Part shown: piece after piece, positions 53,298 to 62,154 of the stretch
Layout of the letters: each line of letters starts with the position of its first letter
Numbering within the stretch: position 1 is the stretch's first letter
Source of the DNA: Streptomyces diastatochromogenes
Lineage (GTDB): Bacteria > Actinomycetota > Actinomycetes > Streptomycetales > Streptomycetaceae
NCBI GenBank assembly: GCA_001418405.1
Contig: LIQL01000161.1
Coordinates: 1 to 64,000 of the forward strand
Direction: 5' to 3'
Length of the DNA: 64,000 bases
Notes under the pieces: generated by a model
Told to the model about the DNA's origin: nothing
Database searches by the model: none
Seen by the model: the letters and a program-made list of their open reading frames with translations, nothing else
Translations under genes and position numbers: made by a program

Positions 53298-53870
53298 TCA
53301 GTCGGCGCCGGACAGGAGAACCTGCTGGCTCGCCGCCATGAACTCCAGATACCTGCTCCTGATGATCTCGACGGCGGCGCGCAGCTCCGCGAGAAGCGGA
53401 GCGAGCTCCTCCTCAGGTGGCCCGGAAGCCTCGAACCGCTGGAATATCGCGAACACGTCCCGCAGCGCGCGCCGCAGATCCTCCCCGGAGGCGGTGACCC
53501 GCGCGGGGCCGATCAGGTTGAGTCTCATGCACGGGGAAATCAGCTCATCGAACCGGACGGACAGATCAGCGAGCTCACTGGCCTCCAGCATCCGGCCGCC
53601 ATGGAGGGACTCGTGGACTTCCCAGATCACCGGGGTCAGTACTGCATAGGCATCCAGTACTTCCCGGTACGATTTCTGCCGCTCCTGCCGCAACCAGTGC
53701 CGATGCTCCATCTCCGCCTGATCCGCAAGTTGTTGACGCGCAGCGCCCGCGGCCAGCACGGCTGCATCCCGCGCGCCCTTGATTGCCGCCCGGGCGCCCA
53801 GCAGCGAGCCTCCCAGCGCACCCACCAGGCCGATACCGGCTGTGAGAACCGTCGCCCATTCCTGATCCAT
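53298..53870 (-). CDS. Small membrane-anchored helical protein
   Basis: 190 residues, GGGGGAGG upstream of the ATG. An N-terminal membrane helix (WATVLTAGIGLVGALGGSLL) leads into a long amphipathic helix with QLADQAEMEHRHWLRQERQK, then a helical cytoplasmic domain. The layout is shared with the broken gene ending at 55670. No known function; proteins of this type are frequent and uncharacterised in Streptomyces. Confidence 0.75.
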   Translation of the reverse strand: MDQEWATVLTAGIGLVGALGGSLLGARAAIKGARDAAVLAAGAARQQLADQAEMEHRHWLRQERQKSYREVLDAYAVLTPVIWEVHESLHGGRMLEASELADLSVRFDELISPCMRLNLIGPARVTASGEDLRRALRDVFAIFQRFEASGPPEEELAPLLAELRAAVEIIRSRYLEFMAASQQVLLSGAD

Positions 53871-54463
53871 GGCCTCCCCCTACCCGGGCAAGGCCACTGA
53901 TCAGCGCGTGGCAGCAATTCAGGAGGTGGGCACGCAGGAGGCCGTGCTGTCGGGACCCCAGTGCTACGTCGCTGCTATGAGCACCCGCCACAGATCTGCG
54001 AGGTTGGCGCCGATGGCCGGCAAGCTGGGGAGAACGGACCGTCGGCGTGGATGCGGGGCCGGTACCGGTGCCGGTGCCGGTACCGAGGAGAAGGGCAGAT
54101 GAGCGGTCCAAGTCCGGCAACCGCGTCACCACCGTTCCCCTCCACTTGCGCTTCGTTGATGAGGCGCTCGATGTTCCGCACGAGCGCCTGCGCATCGACC
54201 TCTTGGCGTCCACTTCAACGGTGCGGCCGAAGGGACGTGACAGGTGTCGGGAGTCGACTCTGTGGCACCGTCCAGTTCACCGTCTCGCCGTCTGGCCGTG
54301 CGGTTGGTGATGGGCCGTTCGGTGGAATCACCGAGGACGCCGACGGGGGATTGGATGAACCTGAGGATCGGGTCCGGACCTCTGGGCTGGTGGGCGCGGG
54401 CGGGTGATGCTGGTCGGCGATTTGGCGCACTGCCGTGCGCCTGCGCGAGAGAGGTACCTGTTC
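53871..54463. other. 593-bp gap with a short GC repeat
   Basis: A tandem GGTACC/GGTGCC run (about 54059-54084) gives Gly-Ala repeats in one frame. On the minus strand 54120-54210 reads VDAQALVRNIERLINEAQVE with good codon bias, probably the tail of a lost gene. No intact gene is supported. Confidence 0.35.
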
Positions 54464-55315
54464 GTGAGTACAAGGCCCGACACACTGCTTGGCTCTGCCG
54501 TGCGTTCGATACCCGTGACGTTCGCCTGCGGGGCCGCGGTCGGTGTGCTGGGCGGCATGATCGGGCTCGGTGGTGCCGAGTTCCGACTGCCCTTGTTGAT
54601 CAGTGTGTTCGGGTTCGCCGCCCTGTCGGCGGTCATCCTGAACAAGGCGATGAGTTTGATCGTCGTGCTGACCGCGCTGCCCGCCCGATTGGCCGCGGTT
54701 TCCTTCTCCGACCTCGCCCCGCACTGGACCGTCGCGGTCAACCTCCTCGCCGGCAGCCTCCTCGGCGCCTGGGCCGGGGCCTCGTGGGCGGTGAAGATGC
54801 GCACGAGCACCCTGTACAGGGTGCTTGCCGTGCTGATGGTCGCCATGGCCGTGGCCCTGGTCTACACCCACACCGCCGATCTCGGCGGCCTCGGGCTGTC
54901 CGGTCCGCTCCTCGCCGTCGTCGGCGTGATCGCCGGGTTCGGCATCGGCGTGGTCGCGGCCATCATGGGCGTCGCCGGCGGCGAACTGCTGATCCCGACG
55001 ATCGTCTTGCTCTACGGCGTCGACATCAAGACCGCCGGCAGCCTCTCCCTGGTGGTGTCCATGCCCACCATGCTCGTCGCGTTCGCCCGCTACAGCCGTG
55101 ACGGAAGTTTCGCCGTCCTGCGCGCGAACCTCCGCTTCACCTTCGTCCTCGCCGCCGGCTCCATCGCGGGTGCCCTCTTCGGCGGACTCCTGTTGGGCGC
55201 CATCCCGGACATGGTCCTCATGCCCACCCTCGCAGTGATCCTCCTGATCTCGGCGGCCAAGACAGCCCGCCATGCGGCACCCGCCAGCGAAGCTGCCACA
55301 GCCAAGGCAGGGTGA
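54464..55315 (+). CDS. Sulfite exporter TauE/SafE family (TSUP) permease
   Basis: 283 residues from a GTG at 54464, preceded by GAGAGG; an in-frame ATG at 54404 has no ribosome site. About eight membrane helices in two inverted halves, each with the TSUP glycine motif: GVLGGMIGLGGAEFRLPLLI and GVVAAIMGVAGGELLIPTIV. Family members move sulfite, sulfonates or organic anions. The substrate is not determined and the sulfur operon is far away (46 kb). It stands alone between two members of the small membrane protein type. Confidence 0.9.
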   Translation: MSTRPDTLLGSAVRSIPVTFACGAAVGVLGGMIGLGGAEFRLPLLISVFGFAALSAVILNKAMSLIVVLTALPARLAAVSFSDLAPHWTVAVNLLAGSLLGAWAGASWAVKMRTSTLYRVLAVLMVAMAVALVYTHTADLGGLGLSGPLLAVVGVIAGFGIGVVAAIMGVAGGELLIPTIVLLYGVDIKTAGSLSLVVSMPTMLVAFARYSRDGSFAVLRANLRFTFVLAAGSIAGALFGGLLLGAIPDMVLMPTLAVILLISAAKTARHAAPASEAATAKAG

Positions 55316-55670
55316 AGAGCGTGCGATGCGGAACTTCGGTGGCCCGCCGGAGCCGGTGCAGCCGCGATCCGCAGCCGCACCGGCAGGGCGGAGCACTGCG
55401 GCCGGCCGGCAGGCCGGAACGGGGACGGCCCTCCAGCTGGTGCTCGGTGCCTGCTTCGGTGAGGGCCAAGCGCTCCCGATGGAAGATCGCCGAACGGTAC
55501 GCGTCCAGGGCGGCCGCGAAGTCGGTGACGGCGCCGAGCTGGTCCTGGCGGTGGTTGTGAGCGCGTTCCTCGGCGCGTGCGGTGCGTGCCGAACGGTGCT
55601 GGAGGAGTCCGGCGGTCAGGGCCCCGGCGAGGGTACCGAGTACGGCAACGATCGAAGGCCATATGGACAT
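55316..55670 (-). pseudogene. Truncated small membrane protein gene
   Basis: From the ATG at 55670 the first ~55 residues are clean: MSIWPSIVAVLGTLAGALTA, then QHRSARTARAEERAHN and VTDFAAALDAYRSAIFHRE. After about residue 60 the reading becomes Cys/Arg/Gly-rich and runs antisense into the TSUP gene, so the original C-terminus seems lost by frameshift or rearrangement. It resembles the intact gene at 53298-53870 in design. Confidence 0.55.
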
Positions 55671-56704
55671 CAGGCGTTGGGTCCTCTCGGGTGGTCGGTT
55701 TCGGTGGGAGTAGTCGTCAGGGCCTGTCGACTGCCGGCCCGGCGGGATGGAACACAACAGGCAAGACCGGGCTTGAGTCTTCCGTAGGAGGAGCACCAGG
55801 CACCGGCCGACCGTGTGCCCGGTGCCCGGTGTTTGGTCCGGAGCCCCGCCGGTCTTCAAGGCCGGGTGCCCGGGCTGTTGTCGGCGGCCGGTCGGACTGC
55901 CGCTGTGTGGTGGTCGATGATCTGCTCCCCGAAGCCACCGGCGCCTCGCCGCGCCTGGTCCGCCGGGTGCGGCGCGGCTGGGCACCCGCATCGCCGGTCT
56001 GTTCACCATCCGGGCGACCACCCTGCTCGGCGAACCCTACGAGAACGAATTCGTCCACTTCGTACGCCTGCGGTGGGCAACTCCCGTCCTGGTCCTGGTC
56101 CCGGTGACCAGGATGGCGACGAAGGCGGCGAGGACGAGTCGGTGGCCGGAGCCCGCCCGCCGGCCGGCAGTTGGGAGAGCCAGGGCGGTGCACTGCTCGG
56201 CTGCCGCGGGACCTCAAACCGGGCCGAATTCCGGCGCCGAATTGCGGCGTCGGGTACTGGCCGCCATCGTCCCGTACGTCGACCGCGAGGCCCTCGCCCG
56301 GCGGGATCAGCCTGGGAGGAAGTACGACGCCGCGCCATGGCCGCCTTCCTGGACGGCGACGGCTGGGATGCCGCGGGCGGGGGAGGGCCGTGACTGCGTC
56401 GACGGCCGCTGTGGTGCGGGGCGCGAGTAGACGGCTCCGGTCGCCGTTGTCCGGCCGGCGGTGTCGGTAACGCTCCTTCGTCGTCCGGCCGTTGCTGTGA
56501 ACTCGCTGCCGTCCGGTTGCCGCCTGGTCGCCGGGGGCGGTGTGTATCTGGGTGTTCGGGACCGGCCTGCCGCTCTTTCGTCCGTCCGCCGTCGTCCAGC
56601 CGCTGTGTGGGCGAGGACAGGGCCTTGCCCACACTCGGCCGCCCGGTTGTTCAGTGGCGTCTGGCTGTGGGGAGGGTTTGCTGTGTCAGTCGGCCGGGTG
56701 TTGC
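55671..56704. other. 1-kb stretch of gene fragments
   Basis: Pieces with good codon bias occur in different plus frames: VVDDLLPEATGASPRLVRRV (from 55909), RIAGLFTIRATTLLGEPYEN (from about 55988) and EVRRRAMAAFLDGDGWDAAG (near 56320). They do not join into one frame. This suggests at least one gene broken by frameshifts or deletion; I cannot name it. Nothing intact is supported. Confidence 0.35.
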
Positions 56705-57409
56705 CTAAGCGTCGCCTCGTGGCCGGCGTCGCGGCATCCGCAGGGTGAGGAGTTTGGCGCGCGGGGCGCAGCGTCGGGCCATCGCGAACACTGAGTCCGT
56801 GCGCGAGCGGTCGGTGTCCAGGACGGTGAAGAGGTTGACGCCGAGGTAGAAGGTGATTGCCGCGTTGGCCAGGTCGCGGGGTGGGGTGAGGCGGGCCAGT
56901 GGGGTGCCGCCGATGACGCGGTCGAGGGTTGCCTCGATGAAGGTCAGCCATGGTTCGGCTCGTTCCGACAGAGGTTCGCGCAGCTCGGGCTTGGCCACGG
57001 CGGCGGCCACCAGTTCCGAGAAGAGCGTGATGTGGCCGCCGTCGAGGTCGTCCCGGTAGATGCGGGTGGCAGCGTCGGCCAGCTCCTCCAAGGTGTGGAC
57101 GTCGGCGACGGTGGCGCGGTGCAGGGTCATTCGCTCGGCGGAGGAACGGTCGAGGGCCGCGAGCAGTAGCTGGTCGACGCCGCCGAAGTGGTAGAAGACG
57201 AGCGCCGAGTTGACGCCGGCCTCCTTGGCGATCGTCCGGGCGCTGGTGCCCGCGTAGCCCTGGCTCTTGAGGACCGTGGTGGCCGCCTCGATCAGCCGGT
57301 CTTTGGTCTCCCCTGCGCTGCCATGCCTCTTCGCTCCCTTCCCCTGCTGTGCGCCTCCTGCGCCCGTTGTACCCGCGGGGCCCTCGCCGCCGTTTTTGTC
57401 CGCCGTCAT
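56705..57409 (-). CDS. TetR-family regulator 3
   Basis: 234 residues from the ATG at 57409 (GAGAGG upstream). A ~30-residue Gly/Lys-rich lead precedes the helix-turn-helix domain: TKDRLIEAATTVLKSQGYAG, TSARTIAKEAGVNSALVFYH, FGGVDQLLLAAL. The ligand domain ends in basic residues (MPRRRPRGDA). A 42-bp palindrome lies between it and the divergent two-gene membrane operon, which it presumably represses along with itself. Confidence 0.9.
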   Translation of the reverse strand: MTADKNGGEGPAGTTGAGGAQQGKGAKRHGSAGETKDRLIEAATTVLKSQGYAGTSARTIAKEAGVNSALVFYHFGGVDQLLLAALDRSSAERMTLHRATVADVHTLEELADAATRIYRDDLDGGHITLFSELVAAAVAKPELREPLSERAEPWLTFIEATLDRVIGGTPLARLTPPRDLANAAITFYLGVNLFTVLDTDRSRTDSVFAMARRCAPRAKLLTLRMPRRRPRGDA

Positions 57410-57431
57410 CGACTGTCCTCTCGCTGAAGTC

Positions 57432-57473
57432 TTCATCATAAGGTTTAATCGAGTGGTTAAATCAGTTGATGAA
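57432..57473. promoter_or_regulatory. Concentric palindromic operator for TetR 3
   Basis: Inner arms TTTAA (57444-57448) and TTAAA (57457-57461) and outer arms TTCATCA (57432-57438) and TGATGAA (57467-57473) share the same centre (57452.5). The inner core resembles a common TetR operator with TAATCGAGTGGTTA. It is the most AT-rich spot of the region and separates divergent genes. Confidence 0.8.
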
Positions 57474-57494
57474 CGAGAGGCATGGTGGGGGACG

Positions 57495-58475
57495 ATGGAC
57501 GAGACATCGGAGCGCGAGCCCATGACACGGGCCCGCCGGCAACTGGTCGGGGTGCTCGTGGCGCTGTTCGCAGCGATGCTGCTCTACAAGGTGCTGCACG
57601 CCGGGGGCCTGGAGCAGACCGCGCTCTTCTACGTGGGACTGCCCGCGTTCATCGCCCTCGCGGTGGCCATTGGCGTCCGCCCCAAGAGCGCCACCGGCAC
57701 TGCCCTCGCCGCCGTGACCATCGGCCTGGCGCTCGCCGGACCGCTGCTGAACGAGGGCATCGTCTGCCTGGTCTTGGCGGCGCCGCTGTTCTACCTGCTG
57801 GCTGTGATCATCGCCGCGCCCATAGACCTCGCCCGACGCAGTGCACGCAAGAGCCGGGGCGGGCGCGCGCACGCCTTCGCCACCGTGCCGCTCATCGCCC
57901 TCCTCGCACTGGAGGGCACAGGCGCCTACGAACTCCCACGGGACGGCATCGTCGCCGTCACCCGCACCATCGCGATGAGCCCTGCACAGTTCGAGCGGAA
58001 CCTCGCCTCACCGCCCCACTTCGCCGCGCCCAAGCCGGTGTTCCTGCAGATCCCCTTCCCCCGACCGCAACAATCCGAGGGCACGGGCCTCGGCGTCGGC
58101 GCCCACCGCGTGATCGCCTTCAACCCGCACCGATCGCTGGGCATCGGATCGCACCCCACACCGCGCTCCATGCGCCTGGCCATCACCGCGCACACCCCGG
58201 GCCACGTCCGCTTCGCCGTCACCCACGACACCACGCTCGCCCGCTGGCTCGACCTTCGATCGGCCGAGGTGACCTGGCAGCCGAGCCCCACAGGACGCAC
58301 CGAGGTCACCTGGACCCTGCACTACCGCCGTACCTTCGACCCCGGCTGGTACTTCGGCCCGATCCAGAAATACGGAATGGAGCAGGCCGCGGCCTACCTC
58401 TCCGACACCTTCTCGCACCCCACCGCGCCAGCCACCACCCCCTCCGCCGCACCCGCCGGCACGAGCACACGATGA
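57495..58475 (+). CDS. Membrane protein with a soluble C-terminal domain
   Basis: 326 residues from the ATG at 57495. Three or four membrane helices in the first ~150 residues (LVGVLVALFAAMLLYKVLHA; LPAFIALAVAIGV; LVLAAPLFYLLAVIIAAPI) are followed by a ~170-residue domain with RTEVTWTLHYRRTFDPGWYF, which has the feel of a polyketide-cyclase/SRPBCC-like sheet. The stop overlaps the next ATG as ATGA, so the two proteins are coupled. Function unknown. Confidence 0.8.
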   Translation: MDETSEREPMTRARRQLVGVLVALFAAMLLYKVLHAGGLEQTALFYVGLPAFIALAVAIGVRPKSATGTALAAVTIGLALAGPLLNEGIVCLVLAAPLFYLLAVIIAAPIDLARRSARKSRGGRAHAFATVPLIALLALEGTGAYELPRDGIVAVTRTIAMSPAQFERNLASPPHFAAPKPVFLQIPFPRPQQSEGTGLGVGAHRVIAFNPHRSLGIGSHPTPRSMRLAITAHTPGHVRFAVTHDTTLARWLDLRSAEVTWQPSPTGRTEVTWTLHYRRTFDPGWYFGPIQKYGMEQAAAYLSDTFSHPTAPATTPSAAPAGTSTR

Positions 58476-59740
58476 CCACTCTGACCGGCGCGGATCCGAC
58501 GCTCATCCGCGCCGCCTGCCTGTTCGGCCCACTCCTTGCCACCGGCGCCGCCCTGCTGCGTCGGCCACCGGACCGCCGGACGCTCGCGGCCGCGATCCTG
58601 GCGACCGCATGGAACGCGGTCTGGCTCCCCGCGCTCAACCTCCTCGCCGTCAACCGCGCCTGGTGGACCTTCCACGCCGACGGCGGCTCGGCCGCCGGAC
58701 TCCCGCTCGACCTCCTCCTCGGCTGGACGTTGCTGTGGGGCACGCTTCCCGTCGTCACCGGCGCCGACCGGATCGGACTGCCGCTGCTCACCGCGGGGTT
58801 GGCCTGGTTCGACCTGGCGGCGATGCCGCTCGCCGCCCCCGTCGTCCGACTCGGCCCGCACTGGCTCGCCGGCGAGGCGCTCGCCGTCACGCTCGTACTC
58901 GTCCCCGGGCTGCTGCTCGCCCGCTGGACGGCGTGCGACCGGCGCCTGGCCCTGCGCGCAGGCGCTCAGATGCTGCTCAGCGGCGCACTGATGCTCGCCC
59001 TGCCGCTCGCGCTCGTCCGACCCACGCTGCCCGGTGGCCGGGCGGGCTGGGCGATCGCCGGGCAACTGCTTGCCGTTCCGCTGCTGCTCGGAGTCGTGGC
59101 GGTGCGAGAGTTCGTCCAGCGCGGCGGCGGCACCCCACTGCCCTACGACCCACCACACCAACTCGTCACCAGCGGCCCGTACGCCTACGTCCGCAACCCG
59201 ATGCAACTGTCGGTCGTCCTCTTCTACACCCTGCTCGGGCTGCTGACGCGCGACGCACGGGTGCTTGCCGGTGCCGTCGCGGCCTACGCCTACGGTGCCG
59301 GCCTCGCCACCTGGCACGAAGGCGGCCCCATGCGCAAGACCTACGGTGAGCCCTGGACCGCCTACCGGGCCGCGGTGCCCGCCTGGCTACCCAGACTCAG
59401 GCCCTGGCCCGGCAGCGCCCGCGCCCGGCTGTACGTCGCGGAAAGCTGCGGCCCATGCAGCCAGTTCGGCCACTGGATCGCCCGCCGGCGGCCCGTGGCA
59501 CTGGAACTCGTACCGGCCGAACACCACCCGCAGCCCCTGCGCCGGATGACCTACGAGACGGACGACGGTGCCGTCAGGACCGAGGGCATCGCCGCGCTCG
59601 GCCGGATGCTCAACCACCTCCACCTCGGCTGGGCCATACTGGGCTGGCTACTGGTGATCCCAGGTCTGCAGCGGTTCGTCCAACTCTGCGCCGACGCGCT
59701 CGGGGCGGGCCCGCGCGACATCCCACAATCACCTCGGTAG
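58472..59740 (+). CDS. Fusion of isoprenylcysteine-type methyltransferase with DCC thioredoxin-like domain
   Basis: 422 residues. About 220 residues of membrane helices lead into an ICMT/PEMT-like domain with VTSGPYAYVRNPMQLSVVLF and RKTYGEPWTAYRAAVPAWLP, the SAM-site pattern of membrane methyltransferases. The last ~100 residues are a DCC (DUF393) domain starting LYVAESCGPCSQFGHWIARR with a CxxC pair and ending in a membrane helix. Joining a lipid or prenyl methyltransferase to a thiol-disulfide-like domain is unusual. Coupled with the upstream membrane protein and likely under TetR 3. Confidence 0.82.
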   Translation: MTTLTGADPTLIRAACLFGPLLATGAALLRRPPDRRTLAAAILATAWNAVWLPALNLLAVNRAWWTFHADGGSAAGLPLDLLLGWTLLWGTLPVVTGADRIGLPLLTAGLAWFDLAAMPLAAPVVRLGPHWLAGEALAVTLVLVPGLLLARWTACDRRLALRAGAQMLLSGALMLALPLALVRPTLPGGRAGWAIAGQLLAVPLLLGVVAVREFVQRGGGTPLPYDPPHQLVTSGPYAYVRNPMQLSVVLFYTLLGLLTRDARVLAGAVAAYAYGAGLATWHEGGPMRKTYGEPWTAYRAAVPAWLPRLRPWPGSARARLYVAESCGPCSQFGHWIARRRPVALELVPAEHHPQPLRRMTYETDDGAVRTEGIAALGRMLNHLHLGWAILGWLLVIPGLQRFVQLCADALGAGPRDIPQSPR

Positions 59741-60156
59741 GGGTAGCACCAAGTCCGCCGAGGCAGTCCTCGCCACCAGGGTGCCAGCGCCCACGCGCAC
59801 CCACGACACAGCTCGATCCAGCCGTGCCCGGTCGAGCGCAGCTGCGGCGGTCTTTCGTCCCCGCAGGCCGGGCACCCTGGGAGCTCGGCACCATCCCAGG
59901 AGCGCGTTCTGTCGCCGGACATACTCGGATAGCCGCAGTGACGGGAGTCGAAAGCCCCGGCCACCGTCGCGCACGGTGAGTTGGTGTTACGCAGATCAGT
60001 CTCACTGGTGCCAACCACGATCTCGTCCAGGTCGATGCATTCGGCAAGCGACAGTCAACTGCCGTCCAGCTCGGGGGATGCCGAGCTTGGCCGGTCCGGA
60101 AGAACAGCGGAGGAGAGGAACAGAACGCCGTGATCGAAATCAGTGGCGAACGAAGA
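59741..60156. other. Gap with a possible zinc-ribbon remnant
   Basis: On the minus strand about 59740-59915 reads GAELPGCPACGDERPPQLRS then GWIELCRGCAWALAPWW, two Cys pairs spaced like a zinc ribbon. The frame (ATG possible at 60018) continues antisense into the methyltransferase-DCC gene, so if real it is truncated or very small. Nothing else is supported in 59741-60156. Confidence 0.3.
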
Positions 60157-60462
60157 TCAAAAAGGGACTGGCAGCCCGGCCTCGCGCAGCTTGACCAGAG
60201 CGGCGGACATGCACTGCTGCACAGTCCTGCCATCGGCACGCATGCCATGCTCCAAGGGACCTCCACCGGCGGCGAATGTCCACGCCGGCGCGTTGTCAGC
60301 CACCCTCTCAGCGTCCACTCTGATCATGGCATTCACGCCCTGCTCACCCAACCATTCGAGGATGAGCAGCGTCACGTCCTCGATGCCACGGTCATGGTCG
60401 ATCTTTGGCCAGCGGCCCCGGTTGCCTGTCACTGACCCGACTCTATCGAGGTCCCGCAACAT
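60157..60462 (-). CDS. Hypothetical protein, 101 aa
   Basis: Reads MLRDLDRVGSVTGNRGRWPK, then VTLLILEWLGEQGVNAMIRV and ADGRTVQQCMSAALVKLREA. The mix of acidic and hydrophobic residues and the codon bias support a folded small cytoplasmic protein. It follows the SUKH gene by 43 bp on the same strand and may be co-transcribed, in the manner of small immunity-type proteins. No family recognised. Confidence 0.6.
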   Translation of the reverse strand: MLRDLDRVGSVTGNRGRWPKIDHDRGIEDVTLLILEWLGEQGVNAMIRVDAERVADNAPAWTFAAGGGPLEHGMRADGRTVQQCMSAALVKLREAGLPVPF

Positions 60463-60505
60463 GCGGGACGCCCGGTGGTCAAGTTCAGAGAAGCCTCGGC
60501 CGAGG

Positions 60506-61075
60506 TCACATTCCGCGGTCAGGGCCGTGCCAGGGAACTGGGCGGTCCTCCGGGCTCATGGGCAAGTGCTGGAGCTTGACTGGTCCGGGGTAGAAGTACG
60601 TCCCATGGGGATGGATGACCTCCTCGCCGATGAGGTGGCGGTAGAGCCACTCGGCGAAGCCCATGGCGTGTTGCCAGTAGCCGCCTTCGTCCCGGTCGTG
60701 CACCACTACGCTCCAACCGGGTGTCCGTGGGCTGCGGCTGAGGAAGACGTGGAAACCGAAGTCGGTCGACAGAGCGGGGATCAGGACTCCGTCGGCGCCG
60801 GTTTCCGAGTGTGGAAGACCGTCCCAGTCGGCATCGCGGAAGGCTTGCTCGGTCTGCCGGATGTCATCCAGGAGGTTCCATCGCGTGGTTGCCGGGTGGT
60901 TGAAGTAAAGGTGACTGTTGACCGTGACCGGCGCGTACTCGTCGATGAACTCCTTGTATTCCTTCGGGAGTTCCGTACCGATCTCCGCTTCGAGGTGGGC
61001 CCAGCTCTCGGGGTCGGCGAAGCGTCGACCTCCCGGCCCTAGCATCGCGAAGACAGCAGACAGATGGTCGGGCAT
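60506..61075 (-). CDS. SMI1/KNR4 (SUKH) family protein
   Basis: 189 residues. SUKH features: WAHLEAEIGTELPKEYKEFI near residues 25-45 and the middle VLIPALSTDFGFHVFLSRSP, followed by WSVVVHDRDEGGYWQHAMGF and FAEWLYRHLIGEE. In bacteria SUKH proteins are mostly immunity proteins against polymorphic toxins. No toxin gene is evident beside it, so it may be an orphan or a remnant of such a locus. Confidence 0.8.
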   Translation of the reverse strand: MPDHLSAVFAMLGPGGRRFADPESWAHLEAEIGTELPKEYKEFIDEYAPVTVNSHLYFNHPATTRWNLLDDIRQTEQAFRDADWDGLPHSETGADGVLIPALSTDFGFHVFLSRSPRTPGWSVVVHDRDEGGYWQHAMGFAEWLYRHLIGEEVIHPHGTYFYPGPVKLQHLPMSPEDRPVPWHGPDRGM

Positions 61076-61170
61076 CGGCTGCCCCTCTCGTTCGGGGTGG
61101 AGATCGCAGGAAGATCGACGTGGTGCGGCATCACGTCGATGGGCACGGGACGGGATGGGCGGCTCGGCGG

Positions 61171-62154
61171 TCAGGTGGGAACACCGGCCCGGTTCAGAAC
61201 GGCGGCCATCTCGTCCTCCGGGAGCGCCGGGTTGGCGCCTGCGCTGGAGGCCGGTTCACGGATATGAAGCGCTTCGCAGAGCCGGTGGAGCGGCAGTCGT
61301 GGGTCGCTGGCCGCTGCCTGGCGCGTCCAGACCGCGGGGTCATGGCTGAGCCGTTCGATCAATGCGGGCGTGGCGGCCGGGTCCCGGACGGCCAGCCGAC
61401 GGTATTTCCCGTCCGGATGATTCGCGTGACGCGTGGCGAGACCCTCGCGGGGGAAACGGGGGTGCGTCTCCGCCATCCAGGCGGAGAACGTCCCACCGAG
61501 CCGCGCGTGGACACGCATCAGGACCTCCTCCGGGGTGTCGGGGTGGTGCACGCTCAAGAAGTCCTCCACCAGGGGGTCCTCAGTGCGCGCGAGCAGGCGC
61601 ACGAGGTCGGGTGGCAGGTGGGGGCTCTGGGCGGCGGTGCGCCGGAGCAGCGGGTGGGCCGAGGTCGCAGCTTGTCGCAGCACGTCAGGGTCGGTGAGCC
61701 CGTCCTGCACCCACTCCACGCTCCCCCGGTCGAAGGCCCCCACCCACATCAGGTCGGTGCGGCGGCCGGTCAGGGTACGCAGGCCGATGGCGATCTCATC
61801 ACCGGGCCGGATCAGGCCCAGATCGCGGCGCATCCGGGCCTGATCCGCGATGACGAAGGTGTCCTTGGCGTCCGTCTTGCCCTCGCCCCGGTAGGAAGCC
61901 AAAACGCGGTGCACGATCAAGCCGGTGATGTAGACCATCGGCTGGTCGTGACTGAGCAGCAGCCTGGTCAGCAGAGCAGCGCCGCCGTGGTTGAGCTCGA
62001 CGGCCCACAGCACGTCGGTGTCGAGGGCCAGAGCGTCCTCGATCAGTTCCAGCAGGGCCGCCTCGTCGTTCAGGACCCGGCGGGGCAGCAGGCGTTCGCT
62101 CTCCGGGTTAATCACAATGACAATGCAGTGGTGATGCTCCTTGCGGATGTCCAC
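61171..62154 (-). CDS. In-frame chimera: IS110 transposase N-terminus joined to an LRV-type repeat protein
   Basis: 327 codons without interruption from a GTG at 62154. Residues 1-134 are the DEDD domain of an IS110 transposase. Residues 135-327 are short helical leucine-rich-variant-like repeats, for example DPDVLRQAATSAHPLLRRTA, SPHLPPDLVRLLARTEDPLV and RDPAATPALIERLSHDPAVW. Residue 135 is a Met (ATG at 61752), so the repeat protein may be translated on its own (193 aa) with its upstream DNA replaced by IS sequence. No ribosome site is seen at that ATG. Whether the fusion is expressed is unknown. Confidence 0.7.
   Translation of the reverse strand: MDIRKEHHHCIVIVINPESERLLPRRVLNDEAALLELIEDALALDTDVLWAVELNHGGAALLTRLLLSHDQPMVYITGLIVHRVLASYRGEGKTDAKDTFVIADQARMRRDLGLIRPGDEIAIGLRTLTGRRTDLMWVGAFDRGSVEWVQDGLTDPDVLRQAATSAHPLLRRTAAQSPHLPPDLVRLLARTEDPLVEDFLSVHHPDTPEEVLMRVHARLGGTFSAWMAETHPRFPREGLATRHANHPDGKYRRLAVRDPAATPALIERLSHDPAVWTRQAAASDPRLPLHRLCEALHIREPASSAGANPALPEDEMAAVLNRAGVPT
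61753..62154 (-). mobile_element. IS110-family transposase N-terminal fragment
   Basis: The RuvC-like part is recognisable: VDIRKEHHHCIVIVINPESE with the first Asp, WAVELNHGGAALLTRLLL, GKTDAKDTFVIADQARMRRD with the last acidic residues, and LRTLTGRRTDL. The segment breaks off just before the usual VADRTR stretch, so the serine-containing Transposase_20 half is missing and the element is dead. No element ends were found. Confidence 0.75.

Noticed and set aside
54059-54084. GGTACC/GGTGCC run as a microsatellite or origin-like iteron
   Set aside because: Only about four units, confined to 26 bp, with no associated replication gene or further copies seen.
57482-58471. Upstream in-frame extension of the methyltransferase-DCC protein (752 codons)
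   Set aside because: It overlaps the membrane-protein gene in another frame and is Arg/His-rich. The ATGA overlap at 58472 gives a natural start.
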